A stretch of DNA of 64,000 bases, from the NCBI RefSeq assembly GCF_003473485.1, contig NC_053047.1, positions 12,674,001 to 12,738,000 of the forward strand. The letters are read 5' to 3'. Under the pieces are notes generated by a model, which was given only the letters and a program-made list of their open reading frames with translations, was not told the origin of the DNA and did no database searches. The translations under genes and the position numbers were made by a program. Origin of the DNA: Medicago truncatula. Its lineage: Eukaryota; Streptophyta; Magnoliopsida; Fabales; Fabaceae. Shown here piece by piece: positions 1-8,673 of the stretch. Every line of letters begins with the position of its first letter. Positions within the stretch are counted from its first letter, which is position 1.

Positions 1-365
1 AGCTAGATTATATAATGTTTAAGGCAAAACCATTTTCTTAATGAAAGATATTGATATATTTATGTGTACATATACTTTGCAGGGTTTGAGGAATATAATG
101 GAAATAATAAAGAGAAGACAGTGCAAAGCAGGAAAGATGCATCAATTCACAATTATATAGCACAATAAAAACAACAACCTAAGCAGTTTCCACGCACTCT
201 GATTCAGAAAATGTCACTCCTTTTTTCTTCATTTTATTTATGAGATTATTATTCTCATTATTGTGCTTTGATGTTTGAATTTATACTGTTGTAAAGCACT
301 GTGTGTAATATTATTCAAATAAATAGAGAACGATTCTGAAATTTGTCATATTGTAAAGAATTGAA
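1..365 (+). other. 3' UTR end of an extensin gene lying off the left edge
   Basis: This stretch matches the 3' region of the extensin gene at 12135 (13566-13880) nearly base for base. By that alignment, 1-82 is the tail of the 3' UTR intron (acceptor CTTTGCAG ending at 82) and 83 onward is the last, non-coding exon. An AATAAA polyadenylation signal lies at 318-323. The coding part is outside the window. The main differences from the copy are short indels around 150-200. This shows directly that the extensin array continues to the left. Confidence 0.75.
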
Positions 366-1239
366 TATATACGGTGGCAGAGCCAATAATTTTATCGAGT
401 TTGAATAAAAAATTTACCGCAGATTCACATGCGACATAATATATAAATAGTCATAAATCGAAATAAAATAGGCTCATCATTTTATCGATAAAAATTACAA
501 TTTATTTGAAATAAGAAAGATGAAACATAACCTGTCAATAATGTGCTAAATAAAATTAGAAGGTAAATGCCCTTCCCGAGACCTCTTTGCGGTGAATGTT
601 CGAATAATATCAACAACATCAAGTGACTTGAATTTCTCCCACTCGGTGTAACATATCATCAAGTCATTGAACCACACAATGTTGATCTTGTTGGTAACAA
701 TTTTTTCTCACGGGCTTATAAGATTATTTTACCAGCTTATTGACAGGGCTTGATAACTGATGGACTTTCAACTTTTGTTGATGTTTGTAATAACTTTGGC
801 GCACCCGCTATTGTTGAAGATCCACAAATTAGAAGTTAAAATCTGATTCATTATGCTTTGATGTAGAAATGATTGTAAGTTTTTTTGGGTATGAAGTGAT
901 TGTATGTCTTTTTTTTTTGTCTAATAAGCTATTATAAATAGTGATTCAAATTTTGTTACCATAAATTAAATGAGCAATGGAGTATATGTAAATTTTGATT
1001 TATGCGAGTATTGAGTATTTCCGTGAGTATTGGTTTGGATGAATGGTATAATAGTTCATAGTTAGGGAGAATTATTCTAATTAAGCCACTTCAAGAATTT
1101 ATTCTAAAAATTGATTATTGTAATCAATTTTAAATTCCAATAATATTGATTATAATATTTTATTATATTTATTAAACTAATTTTAGTAGTAATTTTATGA
1201 ATTATTCCTTTTTAGAATTTATAGTAGAATAGAAAATAT
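366..1239. other. Intergenic stretch, no gene recognised
   Basis: AT-rich sequence with stops in all frames. No domain, RNA gene or repeat boundary was recognised, although parts resemble decayed transposon sequence. Confidence 0.5.
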
Positions 1240-1468
1240 AAAATAAAATAAAACAATGATAAGATTTAGTGACAGCCGCAACCGCAGGTATAGGTCCGTA
1301 ATGTTTTTAAAATGGTCTACTTGGAATTACATACGTTTTGTCCGTAGGTAAAGGTGGAAAATATGCAGCGACATCCATTTGACAATGACAGACGGATTTA
1401 GCTACGGAAATTTATCCTAGAGTGACGGATTTTTGTTGTCACTACAAGTTAAATTTCTTGTAGCGATA
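1240..1468. repeat. Possible CACTA-type transposon terminus (degenerate)
   Basis: The block contains several GACGGATTT/GTGACGG subterminal-like motifs. It ends in CACTACAAG followed closely by CTTGTAGCG, which resembles the CACTACAAG ends of plant CACTA elements. No partner end or 3-bp target duplication could be fixed. Confidence 0.35.
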
Positions 1469-1833
1469 CAAAGAAAGTATCGGTTAAGCCCGGGCATGTA
1501 CCCAGACTAGATGGGTTGTAAAACCGCTCCTGAAAATATACAGAATACATGCATGATTCAAAAACTATCTAATTTTTCTGGAAAAAAGGCTAAACTGCAG
1601 TTTTGACCTCCTAACTTTGTAAATGTTGGGATTTTGGCCCCCTTTTAAAAAAATGAAAATTTTCCTCCCCTATGTTTTAGCCCCTTTGCAAAAGTGACCA
1701 TTTGGTCAATTTTGACCGGGTCAACACGGAGGTGGCACTTCATTAATGGTGCGGGCACGCTACATGTGTATTTCGCAAATTTTTTAAATCAAAATGCCAC
1801 TTGTGTATTTACTTGAATTAAGAAAAAAAAAAC

Positions 1834-1842
1834 TATATAAAG
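1834..1842 (+). promoter_or_regulatory. TATA box inside the foldback element
   Basis: TATATAAAG sits just inside the left inverted repeat, about 200 bp before the ATG at 2037. The core matches the extensin TATA boxes in this window, but the surrounding sequence differs. Confidence 0.4.
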
Positions 1843-2036
1843 GTCTTGCACGTGTGAAGTCTTTCAGATTCTAGGGTTAAAAAATTTCCCAAATATTAAC
1901 ATCAATGAAAAACCACAAACCCCTAAGTTTCCAAATCAAATCTTCATCCATAATCTCCTTCCCAAATTGTTTCTGAATTCGAATATCCTTCATAAATCGA
2001 TTGTCAGGTTTTTCTTCATCTTTGTTTGTTGCGAAA

Positions 2037-2249
2037 ATGAAATGGGTTGAAGATGGAAAGGCGGCGACGAGTACAGGTTCGAAGAAGAAGAAGAATAAAG
2101 ATGCGACAGGGAGTACAGGAACAAAGAAGAAGAAGAAGGATGCGACAACGACTAAAGGTTCAGAGAAGACGAGAGATTTGAATATGGAAGTTCAATCAAC
2201 TCAAGGAAACATGTTCAATGGAAAGATTCCCGACATGGATGCTTCATAG
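2037..2249 (+). CDS. Lysine-rich mini-ORF carried inside the foldback element
   Basis: This ORF of 70 codons begins MKWVEDGKAATSTGSKKKK and holds two imperfect copies of a Gly-Ser-Thr/Lys-run/Asp-Ala-Thr block, giving KKKKNK and KKKKK runs that look like nuclear-localisation signals. No known domain is recognised. A TATA-like box lies about 200 bp upstream. The last codons overlap a donor-like GTAAGC, and an acceptor-like AAAAAG lies near 2325, so a second exon is possible. The setting suggests either a captured host gene fragment (Pack-MULE style) or an element-encoded accessory ORF. Whether it is translated is unknown; its shortness and composition leave chance possible. Confidence 0.35.
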   Translation: MKWVEDGKAATSTGSKKKKNKDATGSTGTKKKKKDATTTKGSEKTRDLNMEVQSTQGNMFNGKIPDMDAS

Positions 2250-2889
2250 TAAGCGTTTTTTTGTTTTCATATGTCTATTAACTATAAAGTAAAGCTCATG
2301 TTACATTATTTCTGAATAAAAAAGGGTTGTTGGACCCAGAAACAGTTGAAGATGAATGGTTACATGCCATTTTTCGTTTTCCGATCTGCAAACACACAAA
2401 ACAAATCGACCTGGAAGAAAGGATGTAGAGGAAGAATCGATTTCAGATAGGTAATGTGAAGGATGGTTGAAGAAGATGAAGTTTCGATTATGGAGAAGAA
2501 TGGATGAAGAAGAGCGAATGAAGAAGAAAGGTTGAAGAATTGGGGGTTTTTAAGGTTGGAGATTTTTACCGTTGGAACTCTCACGTGCCAATCCTTTATC
2601 TATTATTTTTTTTAATTCAAGTAATACATAGGTGGCATTTTTATTTTAAAAAAAATGGCAAAATACACATGTGGCGTGCCAACACCATTAATGAAGTGCC
2701 ACCTCCGTGTTGATCTGGTCAAAATTGACCAAAATGTCACTTTTTCAAAGGGGCTAAAACACGGGGGGAGGGGGGGCAAAATTTTGATTTTTTTTTTAAT
2801 AGGGGGACAAAATCGCAACATTGACAATGTTAGGGGGGACAAAATCTGCTCCTTTCCGTCCCTTTGGTTTCGATAAGAGTGGTTAAGTA

Positions 2890-3630
2890 CCATATTGAGT
2901 GGTTTTAATCGAGCGATTAAGCCATATCTTTTAGGTGTATATACTCGAACAATTACATATTGTGCAATACGTGATTGAATAGTGATATGAGCTGTTTTAT
3001 TCTGGAGGCGACGCGGTTGTTAGTCTACATTGCACAAACTTGGGTAGTGCCGCGAAACGTCTTAAAGAGAGCGACCTGGTCGTGACTCAACCTGATAATT
3101 TATTCGGTACTAGTTTCTGATTTGTAATCTCAACAAATATCTCATGAGCTATATTCTTCGGTAGTAGGCTTCAGTTTATGTCCAACAATATAAATAGGGG
3201 GATTCGAAGAATCCTAACCGTTGCTTACTTTTCTGTAACCAAAACAGGTAACTTGCTATGTTGCAAACAGATAAACATTGCAATCTCTAACCTTTAAACT
3301 CTTTTATTTTATATCGTCACCTTAAAATAAGTAACGTGAATTGTTAGGACGAAATGACAATCCATGTGGATACGATACTGTACTTATCACTTTATTACTT
3401 GGTAAACGATTTGGTACACTTGCATAATCCGCACATCAATAATCTTTGTTTGTTAGAAGTTTCTTGCTTGTATGCTTGAGCATTGAAAGTCTCTTGCTTG
3501 TGTGGCTGAGCAATTGTAATCTTGTATGATTATAGTAAAAAATCTCTTGTAAGTGACAAGGGTATTAAACTACTTCGGGATTGATACCTTGAAACGCTTA
3601 CCAGAAGGCCATCGACATATAAATAGACTT
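2890..3630 (+). repeat. LTR-retrotransposon remnant (LTR-like 3' portion)
   Basis: The tail at 3430-3610 has the phrasing typical of plant LTR ends: repeated 'TCTTGCTTG..TGAGCA' units, then 'GTAAAAAATCTCTTG' and 'GTGACAAGG'. Upstream, 'CAATCCATGTGGATACGATACTG' style sequence resembles LTR-adjacent leader. No coding domain or target duplication was identified. Confidence 0.35.
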
Positions 3631-3689
3631 TACACATCTTGTGCTCCAATGTGTACCTTTAATATAAGTCATTTTGCCTATTAAAAAAG

Positions 3690-4135
3690 CAAAGATGAAT
3701 TGATTTAAAAGTTAACAAACCCAAGTCACACCTCATCAAGGAACAAAAAGTCAGCATTTACTTAGCATTCATATATCAAGACTTTTGGGTTAGGTTAGGC
3801 AATTGTACCACATCAGGAACATTTAGAAGAGGCCAAAAAATAAGGTTAATTAAATAATGCAAAGGCTCTAATTCGAACTACTTTGACTCTTTGTGTGGAT
3901 TTTAGGTATGTTTGGTGGGTAACCTATATCATTCAATCATTCCCATCATATCATATAATTAAATAAATCCCACTTAATAAAATTGAGAATCATGTTCATG
4001 ATCAAGTTGGTGTATGCTTAGAACAGTCTCATGGTATAATTAATTTGTCCCTACTGAACAAAATCATAATTTAGAAACATTCATAAATTATAAATAATAA
4101 TACAATCTTAGTCATTTATTAATCATATCCTCAAT
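3690..4135. repeat. Duplicated block H1, copy 1
   Basis: Shares long stretches with 19690-20085 and 22255-22530. All three carry 'GGCAATTGTACCACATCA', 'AACATTTAGAAGA.GCCAAAAAATAAG' and 'GGTATGTTTGGTGGGTAAC'-like phrases in the same order. It is the part of a segmental duplication that lies downstream of an extensin gene in each of the first two units. No coding potential is seen. Confidence 0.7.
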
Positions 4136-4502
4136 TTTGACCTGCAATAGGAGCTAGCACACAGCTAGCGCAGAAATATATTTTTTCCAAATTCATGTCT
4201 GTTACTTATAGTTGTCAAAAAAAAAAAAAATGTCTATTACTTATAGAGACAGATCAATTATTTATTTTTTACAAGGACAAAATTCATACTTAAAATTATA
4301 AGACTAAAAGTATATAAAATACTTTAATTAGAGTCTATCATTGACTAAGGTAAAGGTTAGAGTTTTTACAGGTAGAACATTCCATCAACTGTGGTTTACC
4401 CTCGACTTCTTTTTTATTTATTTATTGATTATAACTTTTTAATATAAAAACAACCATATTTTTTAAATACAAATAACTATAATCAGTTTTCTTATTTATT
4501 TG

Positions 4503-4580
4503 CAGCTTAATTCAGTTGGTTTGAATAATGCATAATATATGCAAGGTCCGTGGTTCAAATCCCGGCCACCACAAAAAAAA
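4503..4580 (+). repeat. Short tRNA-like SINE (family T), copy 1
   Basis: A ~78-bp unit has a pol III A-box-like TTAATTCAGTTGG, the palindromic ATGCATAATATATGC arm, a B-box-like GTGGTTCAAATCCC and an A-rich tail. The same unit occurs at 24790, 36424 and, inverted, 52835, where flanking direct repeats support retroposition. This copy lacks a clear target duplication. Confidence 0.6.
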
Positions 4581-5660
4581 ATGTATTGTAAAAAAAATGT
4601 ATAATATATATATATAGACACACACTATATCTTTTTCAACTTTTTTGGGCTGACTTTTTCTATTTCTAAAAATGTCTTCAATTTTCAATACAAAAACACA
4701 TGTAACAAATAGATAAGAACAAACGTAAATATTAAAAAAATGTAACAAACTCGATATGAATATATATATATGTGTGTGTGTGTGTGTCTGGTTTTTTCCT
4801 TTATCATTTAAAAAGTGTAACAAATAGATGAGTATATTTATACTTACTTTTTCATTATCTCAATTATATCTTTAAACAATTTTTTTTTCTATAATAAAGA
4901 TTGTTGTTTTTATCATTAAAAAAAATTAGATTATATTTTTTTTGTTATATTGTTGGTGTCATTGAAATAGATAATCATTGTTAGTTTGATTTGTTATAAC
5001 TTAAAGCAACAAACATTTATGTTTTGTTAGAATAAAAATCAAAATTTATTAAAAAAAACATGCGTTCATAAATTGCAATAAAAAGAAGGGAAATAGATGA
5101 GTTTGAACAGACTTTTTCATTACTTGTTTTAACCTTCATTTAAAATATTTTATTTACAATTTTATCATTTAATAATATTATTTTAAATTTTAATCAAAAA
5201 ATTGAATCCTATTAAAATAGGAAATATGCCACTACAATAGAAACAATATTATCAATATTATATAAGAAGAGGATAGATATTTTGAGCTGAATTTTTATAA
5301 TTCCAATTATATTCTTAAACAAATTTTCTTATATTAATGTTATATTGTTGGTGGTATTAAAAAATAGTATTTATGTTATATTTGTTAAATTATTATTATT
5401 ATTGAAAAAGATAACATGTTTTTCTGAGTTTATACTTATAATTTTGTTACATACTCTCGTTTCTTGTTTTTTTTTATTAAATATATATAAACAACGGAAG
5501 TGACCCTTCCCGTATAAGATGTGTTAAGGAAGGTCAACTAGAGTTTGTACAAAGACAGCAAAGCCAAAAACATAGGAGAACTGCCGCAAAACACGAAAGA
5601 TATAATAAATAAGGGTTGTTTTTTCTTTCTTTAAAAAAAAAACAAAAAGAAATAAGGGTA
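4581..5660. other. AT-rich intergenic stretch with microsatellite
   Basis: No gene is recognised. A (TA)n(TG)n microsatellite lies near 4760-4788. Sequence at about 5466-5600 resembles the 3' end of a LINE in - orientation, with its poly-A appearing as a T-run near 5467, but this is weak. Confidence 0.45.
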
Positions 5661-5832
5661 GTGTTAACTTGTGCTTTTAAGACACAAGTTAAGAATTTAA
5701 AAATGGAATTAAATCATAAATTATGTCTTGAAAAGATAAGATTTTGAATTTCTAGAATATTGAATGCACAATTTTCAACAAAATATTTCTATTTTTAGTT
5801 TCTTAACTTGTGCCTTGAGTACAAAAATTAAC
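5661..5832. mobile_element. MITE with 'GTTAACTTGTGC' termini
   Basis: Begins GTGTTAACTTGTGC and ends with the inverted equivalent (CTTAACTTGTGCC...TTAAC). Related units with the same architecture lie near 11458-11650, 37547 and 46984-47163. No transposase is encoded. The superfamily is uncertain. Confidence 0.5.
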
Positions 5833-5984
5833 ATTTCCTTGCAAATAAATGCCCAAACAAAATAAATGTAAGTATACTCTCGTTTCTAGTTTGTTTAATA
5901 TCTATTTCTATCAAGTATATATTTGTATACTTTATGCTACAATCCATCAATGGATATCATATATACATTCACCTGTTTATTTTA

Positions 5985-6600
5985 TAAAGATTATGGAACA
6001 ATTATAAACACAAGGAAAAAGTAGAAAACAGCGAGAGAAAGAAAGAGAGAACACAAAATAATTTGTTTACCCAGTTCGGTTCAAATTGACCTAGTCCGAG
6101 GCAGAGAGCAGCCCTCCGTTCCACTATAATGATGAGTAACTTTACAAAAGAGATATCAATGAGTTACAAGAATAAGTCTCCAAACCTAATTGTACCCAAA
6201 GTCTCAATCTCTTCCCGTGAACAAGAGACTCAATCCTAATAGTGTTTCCCAAGGTGAATCAACAACAACCCTAGTTTCTCCCGCTTAGAGAAATCTCTCT
6301 AAAACCTTGGTTTGTTGTCTGTTTCTAAACCCTTGTTTTCAGCCCCTTCTATCTCAAGGTTTACATGTGATACAAGGTTTATATTTATAGTAAAAGTAAT
6401 CGCTAAAAAATTGGAACAAATCTCACGCTGAAAAGTACATTTTATTTTTATGCATCAGTGTAAAATCGTACTACGATTTTCCAAATCGTATTTCGATTTT
6501 TCCAAAATGGAAGTGCCAAATCTGATCCAAAAATCGTACTACGATTTTCCAAATCATGCTACAAATTTGACAGCTTCCAGATTTTAATTTTGAGTCACTT
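5985..6600 (-). repeat. LTR-like remnant containing repeated palindrome
   Basis: Strongly similar to 15860-16300: both have 'ACCCAGTTCGGT', 'GAGAGCAGCCCTCC', 'GTGTTTCCCAAGGTGAATCAAC' and a 'TATATTTATAGTAAAAGTA' stretch in the same order. This is the phrasing of reverse-oriented copia LTRs. The right part carries two copies of the palindromic phrase AATCGTACTACGATTTTCC (about 6467-6485 and 6533-6551). It has no coding domain and is probably a solo LTR or fragment. Confidence 0.5.
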
Positions 6601-6639
6601 TTACAACAAAGACCTTAAAGTTTGTGGTATTATATACTT

Positions 6640-7200
6640 AATATAATACTCCCATGGCAACCTGATTAGCTCCCTTGTTATTAGAAAGTTACACGCAATT
6701 TCAGGGTTTGGTTGTATTATATCCTGTCCAGCTAAGTTGTAACATACTCAAATTTCCAAATAAAAATTCGTTATTCAACAAATTTGAAAATGATGCAGTG
6801 ATAATGACATATAATCATCTAACACATGTAATCATATAACCAGTTTGGCTAGGTGATACTTATGGTAGTTGGACAAAAAAAATATCACATGTCAAATGTG
6901 TGTACATTTAAGATTGATAAGTCATTGAATGAGAAACTTAGCCACTTGTTGTACATACAAATATTTGTACAACTTTTAGATAATTTTCTATTTTATATTC
7001 ACATTATATTTTTACTCTTTTTTTTTCTTTTTTTTCTTTATTGTTTTTTATCAATAAAAATAGAGAAAATGAAAATTATCAAAAATATTGTATCAAATGG
7101 TTGTTCAAATATTATTGCTCAAAATATACAATATGATATAATTTTCCAGGATCGAAAGATCTAAATATGTTCCTTTCCCACATAATTAATTATTACACCT
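6640..7200. repeat. Duplicated block H2, copy 1
   Basis: Homologous to 21415-22050. Shared phrases include 'GTTACACGCAATTTCA', 'TGTCCAGCTAAGTT.TAACATA', 'TTCAAATTTGAAAATGATGCA' and 'ATATGTTCCTTTC.CAC'. Together with H1 it defines a segmental duplication of the extensin flank. No gene was found. Confidence 0.65.
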
Positions 7201-7926
7201 GTCTTTAAATATAATATCTTTTTTTTTTTAATTTTTAGTAGTTCTCATGTCTTTGTTATACGACCGTTAATTTGTATAATTTTATTTCCATTAATTTATA
7301 TTTTTTTTAATTAAATCAAAGGTGCATCTAATATACTTTTTTTTTAAGAGGCTAAAATGAAATACATTACCAAAACAAGATATTTTTCCTAGCACAAGAT
7401 GTACAAAGGAAGAACAATAGAGTCAATAGAATATGTACAATCAAGCAGAAAGAAAGCACCAGAGACCTATAAGCATGAAACAGAACTAAGTAGTGCCCAA
7501 AATAACTAATGGACTAAGCAACAAACCATGAAAATTAAACGAAAGAGAGACAAGTTTCGCCTTCAACCACGTAAAGGAAAGAACCTTAATCTAATATAAC
7601 TTCTTAAAAATAGTTAAAGAGTTGAACATTACCACCTTAAAGAGTATGAACAAACTTTTTAAATATGGTTAAACAGGATGAATGTCACGTATTTACAGTA
7701 CATATATCTTTGGTTTTTATATGTGTTTAGTCTCTGTATATGGGGTCATTTAAAAAATTAATCATTTAAAATGGTCTCTACATTCCTTCATTATGACATT
7801 TTGCCCTCCCAAAAATTAATCATTAAAAATTTGGTCCCCCCTACTCAATCACTGTCACGTCACTGGATTAGCTGACGTGGTACATTGACTCAGCAAAGTT
7901 TGATGTGAAGTGACAAAAATAGCCCT
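7201..7926. other. Intergenic, possible LINE 3' end
   Basis: A T-run at 7338-7346 followed by sequence resembling a LINE 3' UTR in - orientation is visible to about 7680. From 7730 to 7920 there is a decayed 'bar-code' repeat (TTTGCCCTCC, TTTGGTCCCCCC). No open gene. Confidence 0.35.
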
Positions 7927-8561
7927 AACACTCTGTTTGGTATGAGAGAATTACAGCAGAGAGAGATATTGAAGAGAGAAAGAGAAGAGAAATATGGTAT
8001 TTCTCTTGTTTGGCAAAGGCAAGAAAGAGGGAGGAGAGATAAGTTTTGCGTGGGACCCACGTTTTTTTTGTTCTCCCCGTATAAGCGAAGAAAGAGGAGA
8101 GAAATATACATTTACTCCCTTTACCTTTTATACTCTTTAATTTAAGACACAACACACCGTTTTTTTTTTTTTTTTTTTTGTCTTTTTATGCAGTTTTTTT
8201 TTTCTCATTACTTTGTTTTTATTCTTAATAGGCTTATCTAAAAATTATTTCAAGGACATTTGTACTTTAAAAAAAAAAAATTGAAGAAGCTAAACTAACC
8301 CCCTCAAATTGGCACTAGAGAGAATCGAACTTGAAACCTTGAGGAGGAGCACACTCCCAGGTCCCAAGCCAATACCACTAGGCCAACCCAAGTGGGTTTG
8401 TACTTTTAAAAATTAATCACACTTCTCTCTCTTCTATTTCTCTTAATTTTAACCAAACAATACCTTAAATCTATTCTATTTTTCATTTTTTTCTCTCTTC
8501 TCATACTCTCTCTCACCTATTTCTCTCTTCTCAATTTCTTCTTTCAACCAAACACACCCTA
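7927..8561. mobile_element. TIR repeat with 'CTCTGTTTGGT' ends, interrupted by a SINE
   Basis: The left end ACACTCTGTTTGGT is answered by AACCAAACACACCC at the right. Both ends are rich in GAGAGA/TCTCTC tracts that are mutually complementary, so the unit folds back. A SINE (8269-8396) with its own target duplication sits inside and is therefore younger. No transposase ORF was seen and the exact target duplication was not found. Confidence 0.5.
8269..8396 (-). mobile_element. tRNA-derived SINE (family B), flanked by 10-bp direct repeats
   Basis: Read on the - strand it carries 'GGCCTAGTGGTATTGGC' (A-box region) and 'CAAGTTCGATTCTC' (B box), ending GCTTCTTCAA then a T-run. It is flanked by TTTGTACTTT at 8259-8268 and 8397-8406. 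Relatives lie at 55128, 63336 and 37421. It is inserted inside the fold-back repeat at 7927-8561. Confidence 0.8.
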
Positions 8562-8673
8562 AGTAATTTCGCTGCCCTCTTATGGAAGGAGGGGCATTTA
8601 CTTTACAAGTAAATAAAGTATCTTTTTTAATTTAAAATTTCCTCTTTATGGTTTTCTTAACTAATGTCCTGGG

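Larger units (their letters stand above)
1588..2857. mobile_element. Mutator-like foldback element with ~250-bp terminal inverted repeats
   Basis: About 250 bp at 1588-1840 recurs inverted at 2605-2857 at roughly 80% identity by eye. The arms include the 'bar-code' phrases common in legume MULE ends (GATTTTGGCCCCC, GTTTTAGCCCC, GGTCAATTTTGACC, GAGGTGGCACTTCATTAATGG). The ~760-bp centre is not repetitive; it holds a TATA-like box, a leader-like sequence, a lysine-rich ORF and splice-like signals. A 9-bp target duplication could not be fixed because the outer ends are degenerate. Family assignment rests on the terminus style and is inference. Confidence 0.65.

Noticed and set aside
6853-7164. 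103-codon + strand ORF
   Set aside because: Low-complexity Phe/Leu/Ile sequence from T-rich DNA within duplicated block H2; the paralogous copy at 21.9 kb does not keep it open.
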